From Faeciplasma sp964650705 (lineage in GTDB: Bacteria; Bacillota; Clostridia; Oscillospirales; Ruminococcaceae): 64,000 nt of DNA. Every line of letters starts with the position of its first letter. The first letter of the stretch is position 1. Under the pieces are notes generated by a model that saw only the letters and a list, made by a program, of their open reading frames with translations, was not told the origin of the DNA and made no database searches. Location: assembly GCA_964650705.1 (NCBI GenBank), contig CAZYUJ010000005.1, forward strand, positions 1 to 64,000. Direction: 5' to 3'. Of the stretch, positions 31,492 through 40,084 are shown one piece after another. The translations under genes were made by a program, and so were the position numbers.

Positions 31492-34287
31492 TCATTTTGT
31501 CTTTTCAAGGATCTTTTTAATGAGCGCGCCGTCCTTGACCTCGAAAACAGCGATTATTCCGATAAATGACAGTCCGACAAGCGAAACGATTATCGCAAGT
31601 GTCAGATACTGAGGCCAGAATGTCATCTCAACGGTGTGCTCCCCTGCGCTAAGCTCAATTCCGATAAGTGAGTCAAGAACAGTCACGGAATCGACCTTCT
31701 TGCCGTCGACCTTGATCGTCCAGCCGGGCTCCTGAGGGATCGTTGTGAAGAGTATACCGTCCTCCTTGACATCAACCGTGCCAAAAAGATGAGTGTCGCT
31801 GTGCTCGGTGATGTTCCACTGCTCGTCAGCAAGCTCGTTATAGATCTCCTGATATGCGTCCATATCAAGATAATAGATCAAAACGTCTGAGAAGATAGCC
31901 TCGCCGTTTGCAAGTGTCATTCGAAGCTTGATAGTCTCTCCCTCTTCATAAGAGCCGAGATCCAAAATGCTGTAATGCTCACCTGTGAAGAAATAGTCAA
32001 CGAAAGCATAGTTCACGACATCCCACGAATCCGCCTTCACCCACATATTGCACTGGCGCTGATAGATCGTCGGGAAGAAAGCGTACATATTATAGCTGTT
32101 TTCTACGTTTATGGTAAACTCAACATAGCTGTCCTTGCCCTCGACCGCTGTGGTATACATAATGTGATCGCCGGTGGTCGCGGTGGTGCAGTTGGTCGTG
32201 TCAGTGAAATAGGGATAAACACGCTTGAATACTCTTGTATATCCCGAGCCGGTAAGCGCCTTTAACAGCGTCTGCTGATTAGTTATCGGGTCATTCGAAT
32301 CGAGCTCACAATCCAAAATATCATAGCTTGCCATATATCCTATCGAAAGGGCATATGGGTTTTCATAAACCACGATATCCTCAACTCCCGTGTCCTCAGG
32401 AGTCAGGTATACGCTGTATGCATCGTGCGGCTTTTTGAGCTCGTTTTGATAGTTTTGGCGGTTAAGCTCTCTCGGGTCGGGAGAGGCAGAGATCGAATCC
32501 GGCTTATACATGATATATTTAATGCCGAACAGCGAGTCGGTAACCAAAGTGTCGCCGGTATATTTGGTGTAATGGCCCTGCATTCCATAGCCCAAGGACT
32601 TGAGCATCTTCAAAACGGGGGTGTTCATGGTCGAGCTTGAGTGGCTGATGCCCGCAAAGCCCATTCCCATCGGGTCATTAACGGTTCTGTGGAAGGTCTT
32701 TTCCATTCTGAAGAGCCCCTCATCAGCCTCTTCGACCTGTGAAACTACCTCTCTGCCGTCGATAAAATAGTCCTGATAGGATGAATATTTTGAATATACA
32801 ACGTCATAGTCTATCGCCCAAACGGTATAAAGACCGTTGATAAACACCTCAATGCACACAAACACGGCAACGATAAGCTTCATCCACGTGTCGTGATATT
32901 TCTTCGACAGGAATATAAGCGTTGTGAATACGGCGATTGCCAAAACGCTGTACCAAACTGTCTCCAAAAGATAGAGATGCTCGTAATCCTCTTGTGCAAG
33001 CACAATAAGCACAACGATCCAGCCGAACGCCGAAACACAGACTTCCTTGAAGGAAACTCCCTCTAAATTCTCGAACGCTCTGAACGCCATTATAAGCATC
33101 ACAAACGAGAAGGTGAAGGAATATCTATAGGGCAGCCAGTTGGGAACCTGGAAGCCGTGCCAAGCGATGTCAACAGTTGAGATATACATGCTTCCGAAGA
33201 TAGAAAGAAGCAGCAATGCATCAGCGATCTTCTCTTTTATGCTGATCTTTGTGTTGAGGAAGAAGAGCGGAACAAGCAAAAGCGTCATCGTTCCGCAGGC
33301 GATCATGGGAAGGCCTTCGGGTCTGACGGTATCATAGCTGTTCGCAAAGAGCTTTGAGAGAAACTCATAGAAATTGAACTGAGTTTCGGGAGAGAAGTTC
33401 GGATCGGAAAACTCGAGCTTTCCAAGGCTTAAAGAACAATACATCGGTATCAAAACGATGGATGAGCTGAGCGCTGAAATAATTCCGCCCGCTGCGAACT
33501 TAAGTCCTCGAGTAATAAATCTCGGAGCAACGATATGTCCGGGACGGGAGAAGATGTAATAAATGAAGTATATGATGCTGAAGAATGCGAGCATATAGCC
33601 GATGTAGAAATGTGAAACGAACATGATCGACATCGGCAATATCAGCGGGAGCATCTTGCCCTCATCGACAAGCCGCTCGATTCCCAAAATGATCATCGGG
33701 AGCCAGATCATTCCGTCGATCCACATCGGGTTCATAAGCTCGACAACGATATAAGTCATCAAAGCGTAGCTGACGGAAAAGATCATCTGTGATGAAGCCT
33801 TTGCGTTCTTGCTTCTTTTAAGATAATAAGCAAAAGCCAATCCGCAGCAGCCGACCTTTGCGAGCTGCATGATCTCGATAGCGCCGCACATCATCGTTCT
33901 CGGCAACAAAACGATTATCCACATAAACGGGCTGGCAAGGTAATATCCGAAGATGCCCATAGTTTCGCCGCTTAAGTTTCGTGACCAGCTATAGATAAGG
34001 CTTCCGTCGCCCCAAACGGCGTCGCGCATCATTTCGTAATATGATACATACTGTCCGTTGAGGTCCAAAACAAGTGCAGACATATCCCCATAAGGGTGAA
34101 CCCCGAAGCAGGAATATATCAAATACATAATTGCAACGGGAATGAAGAATGCGCCGAGCGCAACTCTGTGTCGGTATATCCATCTGCCGACTGCTGTGTC
34201 CTCTAAGAACTTTGTATACCAAGCTCTTTTCGGAGAAGCAACGCTCGCCTCCTCCGCAGGAGCTATATTGATTTCATTTTCAGTCAT
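31492..34287 (-). CDS. YfhO-family membrane protein
   Basis: This 931-aa protein has about 13 membrane helices (40-520 and a C-terminal helix near 895) and a large extracytoplasmic domain. It matches YfhO, which in Bacillus works with a CsbB-type glycosyltransferase to put sugars on lipoteichoic acid outside the membrane. The N terminus YRHRVALGAFFIPVAIMYLIY and VLDLNGQYVSYYEMM segments are typical. Its ATG follows GGAGG at the end of the glycosyltransferase gene, which it abuts. Confidence 0.82.
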   Translation of the reverse strand: MTENEINIAPAEEASVASPKRAWYTKFLEDTAVGRWIYRHRVALGAFFIPVAIMYLIYSCFGVHPYGDMSALVLDLNGQYVSYYEMMRDAVWGDGSLIYSWSRNLSGETMGIFGYYLASPFMWIIVLLPRTMMCGAIEIMQLAKVGCCGLAFAYYLKRSKNAKASSQMIFSVSYALMTYIVVELMNPMWIDGMIWLPMIILGIERLVDEGKMLPLILPMSIMFVSHFYIGYMLAFFSIIYFIYYIFSRPGHIVAPRFITRGLKFAAGGIISALSSSIVLIPMYCSLSLGKLEFSDPNFSPETQFNFYEFLSKLFANSYDTVRPEGLPMIACGTMTLLLVPLFFLNTKISIKEKIADALLLLSIFGSMYISTVDIAWHGFQVPNWLPYRYSFTFSFVMLIMAFRAFENLEGVSFKEVCVSAFGWIVVLIVLAQEDYEHLYLLETVWYSVLAIAVFTTLIFLSKKYHDTWMKLIVAVFVCIEVFINGLYTVWAIDYDVVYSKYSSYQDYFIDGREVVSQVEEADEGLFRMEKTFHRTVNDPMGMGFAGISHSSSTMNTPVLKMLKSLGYGMQGHYTKYTGDTLVTDSLFGIKYIMYKPDSISASPDPRELNRQNYQNELKKPHDAYSVYLTPEDTGVEDIVVYENPYALSIGYMASYDILDCELDSNDPITNQQTLLKALTGSGYTRVFKRVYPYFTDTTNCTTATTGDHIMYTTAVEGKDSYVEFTINVENSYNMYAFFPTIYQRQCNMWVKADSWDVVNYAFVDYFFTGEHYSILDLGSYEEGETIKLRMTLANGEAIFSDVLIYYLDMDAYQEIYNELADEQWNITEHSDTHLFGTVDVKEDGILFTTIPQEPGWTIKVDGKKVDSVTVLDSLIGIELSAGEHTVEMTFWPQYLTLAIIVSLVGLSFIGIIAVFEVKDGALIKKILEKTK

Positions 34288-35205
34288 TTAATCCTCCGTT
34301 TTCATTTCATCGGTGGTCTTTGAGATTATATATCTCGGACGGTTCTTGATCTCTTCATATATTCTTGAAACGTAGTAGCTCAAAATTCCGACAGTTTCCA
34401 AGATAAGCCCCGAAACGAACAGTATCGCCGCATTTGCCGCATCAAACGAGCCAAGCTCGACTCCGCAAATAAGAAGTATCCAGATAACGACAGCGGCAAG
34501 AATCACCAAAAGCCCCAAGACGGTCGAAATATAAAGCGGCATTCCCGTAAAGCTCGATAGATTTCGGATGGCATAGCCGATAAGCATCTTCGTCGTCCAC
34601 TTTCGCTCGCCGTATGCACGTGGTGCCACGTCAAACCAAACGGTCTCGGTCTCAAACCCGACCCAACCCGACAAAGCTCTGAAAAAGGTGATCCTTTCGG
34701 GGAGCTCGAGCATCGCATCAATGACCTTTCTGTCCAAAAGCTTGAAGTCAGAGGTATCGGTCATGTCGATTCCCGAAGCCGATTTTATCATCTTATAGAA
34801 AAGCTTTGAGAGTCCGCCGTATGCGGCGTTTTCTTTGCCCCGTGAGCGCTTTTTGCCTTCAACAACTTCAGCGCCCTCAAGCCACTTTTTATGCATCTCC
34901 AAAAGGGTTTCCGGCGGATGCTGAAGGTCACAGTCCATAACGACTGCACAGCCGCCCTTCGCGGCTTTAAGCCCCGCAAAGATGGCTCCCTCTTTTCCGA
35001 AATTGCGCGAAAAGCGAAGCCCGCGGACATTAGCGTTCTTCTTCGATTCCTCACATATCTTTTGCCATGTGTTGTCGCGCGATCCGTCATCGACGAAGAT
35101 GAGCTCGTGTTCGATTTTGTTTTCTTCAAGCAAGCGGCAGATCACTGACGCTGTGTTTGGAATGTTGTCCTCCTCGTTGAACGAGGGCAAAATTACAGAA
35201 AGCAT
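34288..35205 (-). CDS. GT2 polyprenyl-phosphate glycosyltransferase (CsbB/GtrB-like)
   Basis: This 305-aa enzyme has a GT-A domain with SFNEEDNI, FVDDGSRDNT (first DxD), VMDCDLQHPPE (second) and the RKWTT segment before two C-terminal membrane helices (about 226-250 and 260-285). Such enzymes attach a sugar to undecaprenyl phosphate on the inner face. Adjacent YfhO is the usual outer-face partner, so this pair may glycosylate a cell-wall polymer. It starts 13 bp after the PHP gene. Confidence 0.88.
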   Translation of the reverse strand: MLSVILPSFNEEDNIPNTASVICRLLEENKIEHELIFVDDGSRDNTWQKICEESKKNANVRGLRFSRNFGKEGAIFAGLKAAKGGCAVVMDCDLQHPPETLLEMHKKWLEGAEVVEGKKRSRGKENAAYGGLSKLFYKMIKSASGIDMTDTSDFKLLDRKVIDAMLELPERITFFRALSGWVGFETETVWFDVAPRAYGERKWTTKMLIGYAIRNLSSFTGMPLYISTVLGLLVILAAVVIWILLICGVELGSFDAANAAILFVSGLILETVGILSYYVSRIYEEIKNRPRYIISKTTDEMKTED

Positions 35206-35218
35206 TTAAAACTCCTAT

Positions 35219-36019
35219 TTATTTTTTCATTTCCTCATATGCTTTTATCGCCTTTTGCTTCATCTCATCGTCCAACAGGTCGATGCTGTTTCTTACAGCA
35301 AAGCTGTCCGCATTATCCGGCCAAGGAAGGTGAGCGTCCTTTGAAGGCTCAAGTATCTGAGTGATGCGTCTTTCACGCAGGCGTGTCAAATAATCGTTGG
35401 CATCTTTGAGCTTTTCGTCGAGTGCGATACCGCCCGAATGATAGCTCCATATGTGGTGAGCATCCGTTCCGCCAGTCATGGGAAGGTCATATGAATTTGC
35501 ATACCACTTTGCACGCTCATTTTGTTCGGGAGCATTTCCACAGTTAACAGCCTCAATTCCGTCAACACTTTTGGGATAAAGTCTGACCAGCGGGATATAC
35601 CAAGCTTCACGGAAAGGATGGGCGTGAACGATAAATCCGCCCTTTTCGTGAACGAAGTCAGCATATTTGTCCAACGGCATCTCCATTATCTGAGGATTGT
35701 CCAAAAGGAACTGTTTATCAAGGCCGTAAGTCAAAAACTCTGTGCCGTTCATTGCAAATTCCCAGCCGAAGAACACCTGGAACCCGATCTCGTCACCCCG
35801 CTTTTTAGCTTCCTCATAGCCCTGACAGAAGAGATGGATCTTCACGTCCCAAGGCAATCTTCTGTCAACGGCAGAGTTTCCGTTGAAGAAATGGTCGGTT
35901 ATGAAGCAGCCGGAATATCCGAGCTCTGAAAGCCTGTCAACGATAGCGCTTCCTCTCCAAAGAGAGCAGGCTGAACCCTGTGACGTATGCATGTGAGTAT
36001 CGTATTTATACAGTTTCAT
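35219..36019 (-). CDS. PHP-domain metal phosphoesterase-like protein
   Basis: This 266-aa protein has the PHP metal-binding motifs DTHMHT (7-12), FITDHF, the FFGWEF glutamate, HAHPF and GTDAHH, with histidines and acids for two or three metals. PHP proteins hydrolyse phosphoesters such as polyphosphates, nucleotides or histidinol phosphate; the substrate here is unknown. ATG 36019 is preferred over far-upstream codons since the PHP fold begins there. It leads the GT2-YfhO operon. Confidence 0.82.
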   Translation of the reverse strand: MKLYKYDTHMHTSQGSACSLWRGSAIVDRLSELGYSGCFITDHFFNGNSAVDRRLPWDVKIHLFCQGYEEAKKRGDEIGFQVFFGWEFAMNGTEFLTYGLDKQFLLDNPQIMEMPLDKYADFVHEKGGFIVHAHPFREAWYIPLVRLYPKSVDGIEAVNCGNAPEQNERAKWYANSYDLPMTGGTDAHHIWSYHSGGIALDEKLKDANDYLTRLRERRITQILEPSKDAHLPWPDNADSFAVRNSIDLLDDEMKQKAIKAYEEMKK

Positions 36020-36092
36020 AATATATACAACCGTCCCCGTGATATTATTGCTCATTTGGAAATCAAAATTCCAAATCAAGCTATACACATTT

Positions 36093-36121
36093 ATTATACC
36101 TTTATTGATGCGACAAGTCAA
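36093..36121 (-). promoter_or_regulatory. Promoter of the PHP-GT2-YfhO operon
   Basis: On the minus strand TTGACT (36121-36116) and TATAAT (36098-36093) are 17 nt apart. Confidence 0.8.
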
Positions 36122-36133
36122 CACAAATGCTTC

Positions 36134-36162
36134 TTTACATTTGTTATTAAGTTTGATATAAT
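36134..36162 (+). promoter_or_regulatory. Promoter of the first SGNH gene
   Basis: TTTACA (36134-36139) and TATAAT (36157-36162) are 17 nt apart, divergent from the PHP promoter. Confidence 0.75.
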
Positions 36163-36193
36163 TATCACATAAGCTCGAAAGGAGTCGAATTCT

Positions 36194-37459
36194 ATGTTTA
36201 AACGACTTATTTGTTTCACTATATGCAGCGTTCTTTGCATAACATCGTTTACAGCCTGCGGCAAAAAGGAAGTTATAATTCCCGATGAAGCAGGATGGTT
36301 CACGACCTGGTCAGCAGCGACCATGGGCACCTCGATCGGTGACGATATAATCCCCACAAACCCCAAGCTCAAAGAAAATACACTTCGCCAACAGATCAAC
36401 GTGTCCATCGGCGGCGATAAGATAAAGCTTACACTTTCAAATGAATACGGAAACCTTCCTTTGATGATCGACTCAATGCATATTGCCAAGCTCGTGAGCG
36501 CAGGGAACCCGACTATCGACACCTCTACCGACACCGTCATCACCTTCAACGGCGGAGAAACGGCTGTCACGATCGAGCCGGGAACAACGCTCACCTCCGA
36601 CGAGATAGATTTCAGCTTTGAAGCCTTGGAGATCTTGGCTGTCACAACAAAGTTCGGGAAATACGTGCCCTCTGACCTTACCGTTCACCGTGAATCGGGC
36701 TGTACCGCATGGGTCACCGAAGGCGACCGTGTATCCGACGAGACCTTCAGCGCAATGGGATTCTTGAGCGCATGGTATTTCATCTCCCGTCTTGAGACAT
36801 ACGGTGAAGCAGGCACAAAGACCATAGTTTGTATCGGTGACTCGATAACCGACGGCGCTTGCAACACCTGGAACGGCTTCGACGGTTGGACCGAGGTATT
36901 GGCAAGGAAGCTTCAGGAAAACCCCGAGACCGCTAACATCAGCGTTGCCAACACCGCAATAAGCGGAAATGCCGTTTTCGGCGGTGTGGGTCAAGCAACC
37001 AAAGACAGATTTGAGCGTGACGTGCTGAATATATCGGGTGTAAGATACGTTCTTTTGATGATCGGCATCAACGACATCGGAAGTGCCCAAGGGGATATTT
37101 CCGAAGATATTATCGCCGAATATAAGGTGATGATCGAAAAATGTCACGAAAAGGGCATCAAGATATATGCTTGCACACTGACTCCCGTCAAGGGACACGT
37201 GGGATATTATTCTGAGCTTCACGAAAAGATCCGCGATCAGGTAAACGCATTCATTCTTTCCGAGGATTCGGGCTTTGACGGCGTTATCGACATGGCGATG
37301 GCTATTGCCGATCCCGATGACCTCGATCAGATGCAGGCTATGTATTCAAGCGGCGACTGGCTCCACCCGGGCTCCTTGGGATATGCACAAATGGGCGAAG
37401 AGGCATATCGGACTCTCATCAACATCTGGGCACAGGAAAGTGCTGAAGCTGAGAAATAA
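36194..37459 (+). CDS. SGNH/GDSL esterase lipoprotein, copy 1
   Basis: This 421-aa lipoprotein (lipobox FTAC) has an N-terminal beta-sandwich (about 35-205) with LRQQINVSIGGDKIKLTLSNEYG, and a GDSL esterase domain with Ser217 (GDSITDG), GIND and the D388/H391 pair (DWLHPG). It probably removes acetyl or other esters from plant or cell-wall polysaccharide outside the cell. It has close relatives at 40.1 and 42.3 kb. A short leader from its own promoter carries GAAAGGAG. Confidence 0.88.
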   Translation: MFKRLICFTICSVLCITSFTACGKKEVIIPDEAGWFTTWSAATMGTSIGDDIIPTNPKLKENTLRQQINVSIGGDKIKLTLSNEYGNLPLMIDSMHIAKLVSAGNPTIDTSTDTVITFNGGETAVTIEPGTTLTSDEIDFSFEALEILAVTTKFGKYVPSDLTVHRESGCTAWVTEGDRVSDETFSAMGFLSAWYFISRLETYGEAGTKTIVCIGDSITDGACNTWNGFDGWTEVLARKLQENPETANISVANTAISGNAVFGGVGQATKDRFERDVLNISGVRYVLLMIGINDIGSAQGDISEDIIAEYKVMIEKCHEKGIKIYACTLTPVKGHVGYYSELHEKIRDQVNAFILSEDSGFDGVIDMAMAIADPDDLDQMQAMYSSGDWLHPGSLGYAQMGEEAYRTLINIWAQESAEAEK

Positions 37460-37469
37460 ACATTGATAG

Positions 37470-37495
37470 ATCCCCCTCAAAAGAGGGGGATTTAT
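37470..37495 (+). terminator. Terminator of SGNH copy 1
   Basis: ATCCCCCTC (37470-37478) pairs with GAGGGGGAT (37483-37491) around AAAA, followed by TTATT. Confidence 0.8.
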
Positions 37496-37515
37496 TGCAT
37501 TATCCGTATAATATG

Positions 37516-37544
37516 TTTACAAATGATGCGTAAAATGATATATT
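37516..37544 (+). promoter_or_regulatory. Promoter of the GH43 gene
   Basis: TTTACA (37516-37521) and TATATT (37539-37544) are separated by 17 nt. Confidence 0.6.
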
Positions 37545-37574
37545 TATAATAATACTTTGAAAGGAACACTTATC

Positions 37575-39917
37575 ATGACACCCTCAAAAGGAATCTTTCA
37601 CAAGCTTTTGTGTGCTTGCTTGGCTGTTTCAATAATGCTTTCTCTTTGCTCCTGCATGGCAGACGGAAAAGAGGATGTTTCGCTCCCGACTTCCGACCCT
37701 GTTGTGACCGAGCCGCCGGAAAGTAAGACGGAAGACACCGTAACAACGACGGAAAGTACAACTTCCGGATCTGCTGCTTCTGTCGCCGCAACGACTGAAT
37801 CGACCGCGACCGAGGCTACGACAACTGTTGCTGCAACTACCACCGAGGCTACGACGACCGAGGAAACTACCACAACTGTCGCCACAACAACTGTCGCCAC
37901 CACGACGACCGTCACCACGACAAAAGCTGTGACGACCACAGCCGAACCCGAGCCTAAGATTCCCGAATCGGGAACATATACCGTCAAGGGAAGCTTCTCG
38001 TGCGACTTCGAAAACAACGAGTGGGATTCTTACTGTGTTGATGTCACGGGAGACGTTGAAAGCTGTTGGGGAACAACATATCCCGACATCACAGCGCTCG
38101 TCACAAGCATCTGCCCGATAGAAAACGTGTATTTCCTCGAGGTCGAGCTTAGGGCATCAAACATGAGTGCCTGCAAAAAGGGCGTTGCGCCGAAGTGTGA
38201 GCTGCACTGGAACTCTCGTGCCGACACTACTGCCGATTCCCAAGGCTTCACCGGCGACACGATATATCTTAGCGCATTCCCAAACAAGGACGTTGAAAGG
38301 ATCATCCTTAACCCCTATGCATTCAATGCTGAGGTCGGTGTCATCGATTTTGAAGTCACCGTAAAGGTGACCGTCGGTGAACCCGAACCCGATGACGATC
38401 CCGACAACACCTCATCCACAAATAAAACGACAGGAGAACCGAAAATGACAGAATTCACTCTTTCCGACAAGCTCGTCCCCTCTCAGGATCTCGGCTTCAC
38501 AATAAATAAGGAGACCGTGATCTATAAACCCGCAAACGAAAACAACCCCATTTCCTCGAACATTTTCTTCGCAGACCCCACAAGCGTTGAATATAACGGA
38601 AGACTTTATGTATACGGAACAAACGACTCCCAACAGTTTGAACTGACCGATGGCAAGTCAGAGAATACATACGGCGGAATCAACTCACTCGTTTGCTATT
38701 CGACCGCAGACATGGTCAACTGGACGTATCACGGAGAGATCCCCGTTACAAAAATTGCGACATGGGCAAGCTGCTCTTGGGCTCCCTCCATCGTTTCAAA
38801 GGAGGTTAACGGAAAGACAAAGTTCTTCCTTTATTTCTGCAACTCTGCGGGAGGCGTTGGCGTTTTGACAGCCGACTCCCCCACCGGCCCTTGGAAGGAT
38901 CCTATCGGAAAGGCTCTCGTGACGAACAATATGCTCGGAAACGACCCTGTTTATTGGTGCTTTGACCCCGGCGTTGTTATTGACGATAACGGAACGGGCT
39001 GGCTTGCATTCGGCGGCGGAAGCGAAATGCACAGCGATGAGACCCCGAAATATACAGGCAACTGCCGCTTGGTGAAATTGGGCAACGATATGGTCTCCTT
39101 AGCGAGTGACATCATCAAGATCCCTGCTCTTTATCATTTCGAAGCTAACGAGCTTAACTGCATCGGCGGCAAGCTTGTTTTGACATATTGCTCAAACTAT
39201 GCCGACAGAAGCGATTGGGACAGCTCTTTGGGCAAGGCTCCTAAAACCTGCTCAATGTGCTACATGGTCTGTGAGGGCGATCCGCTTGATCCCAAGAGCT
39301 GGGTTTGGGGCGGAGAGTATCTGACAAACCCCAACACCTATGGCTACCCCTTCTCCAACAACCACTCTCACTTACACAAATTTAACGGCAAGTATTATAT
39401 CCTCTATCAGTCCGTTGCCCTCTTGGAAAACATGAAGCTTAACGTTTCGGGCGGATACCGTTCCATCGGCATTGATGAGATAAATGTTGACGAAAAGACT
39501 GTGACCATCTCTTACGGCACAATGACCGATAAGGGCGTCTCTCAGATCGCTTATATGAACGCTTTTGCGAAGATGAAGGCGGAAACCCATCACTCCGCAG
39601 CAGGCATTTCCTATGAGGCTGATTCCTCAAGAGGCTATGTTGTGACCGATATCGACGAAGGCGATTATATCCTTATCAAAGGCGTCAGCTTCGGCAACGG
39701 TGCGGATTCCTTCGCAGCCCTCGTTAAGGGCAAGGGCATGATCGAGATAAGACTCGATTCAAATGACAAGGCGGTCGGAAGCATTCAGTTTAACACGTCC
39801 GGCTATGAAGCAGTTTGGGCATCCTTGGATGAAACCGTATCCGGAGTTCACGATGTCTATCTCGCATTCAGCGGCGACTTCAAGTTTGATATATGGCAGT
39901 TTGCTTATCTCGGATAA
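37575..39917 (+). CDS. GH43 glycoside hydrolase lipoprotein with Thr-rich linker
   Basis: This 780-aa lipoprotein has lipobox LCSC, a long Thr/Ala/Glu linker (about 60-130), an N-terminal accessory domain (about 135-270), a GH43 five-bladed propeller (about 295-650) and a C-terminal CBM6-like beta-sandwich (about 655-780). The catalytic triad is visible: D334 (FADPTSV), D464 (FDPGVV) and E523 (HFEAN). GH43 enzymes release arabinose or xylose from arabinoxylan, arabinan or xylan; the exact link is unknown. ATG 37575 follows GAAAGGA. The neighbours are SGNH esterases. Confidence 0.88.
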   Translation: MTPSKGIFHKLLCACLAVSIMLSLCSCMADGKEDVSLPTSDPVVTEPPESKTEDTVTTTESTTSGSAASVAATTESTATEATTTVAATTTEATTTEETTTTVATTTVATTTTVTTTKAVTTTAEPEPKIPESGTYTVKGSFSCDFENNEWDSYCVDVTGDVESCWGTTYPDITALVTSICPIENVYFLEVELRASNMSACKKGVAPKCELHWNSRADTTADSQGFTGDTIYLSAFPNKDVERIILNPYAFNAEVGVIDFEVTVKVTVGEPEPDDDPDNTSSTNKTTGEPKMTEFTLSDKLVPSQDLGFTINKETVIYKPANENNPISSNIFFADPTSVEYNGRLYVYGTNDSQQFELTDGKSENTYGGINSLVCYSTADMVNWTYHGEIPVTKIATWASCSWAPSIVSKEVNGKTKFFLYFCNSAGGVGVLTADSPTGPWKDPIGKALVTNNMLGNDPVYWCFDPGVVIDDNGTGWLAFGGGSEMHSDETPKYTGNCRLVKLGNDMVSLASDIIKIPALYHFEANELNCIGGKLVLTYCSNYADRSDWDSSLGKAPKTCSMCYMVCEGDPLDPKSWVWGGEYLTNPNTYGYPFSNNHSHLHKFNGKYYILYQSVALLENMKLNVSGGYRSIGIDEINVDEKTVTISYGTMTDKGVSQIAYMNAFAKMKAETHHSAAGISYEADSSRGYVVTDIDEGDYILIKGVSFGNGADSFAALVKGKGMIEIRLDSNDKAVGSIQFNTSGYEAVWASLDETVSGVHDVYLAFSGDFKFDIWQFAYLG

Positions 39918-39925
39918 GTGTTCAT

Positions 39926-39957
39926 ATCCCCTCTGATATTTTCAGAGGGGATCTTTA
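39926..39957 (+). terminator. Terminator of the GH43 gene
   Basis: ATCCCCTCTGA pairs with CAGAGGGGAT across a T-rich loop, followed by CTTTAT. Confidence 0.78.
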
Positions 39958-40020
39958 TGTCCTTGGCGCAATTTGTCCGACTTCACGCACTATTTTAGGA
40001 CTTTCAAGTATTCAATGCTA

Positions 40021-40049
40021 TTTACTTTTATTGCTTAAAGTGATAATAT
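40021..40049 (+). promoter_or_regulatory. Candidate promoter of SGNH copy 2
   Basis: TTTACT (40021-40026) and TAATAT (40044-40049) are 17 nt apart. An alternative TTGCTT element overlaps, so the exact site is uncertain. Confidence 0.42.
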
Positions 40050-40084
40050 AAATATGTATATTTAATATAGAAAGGAACCGCTAC

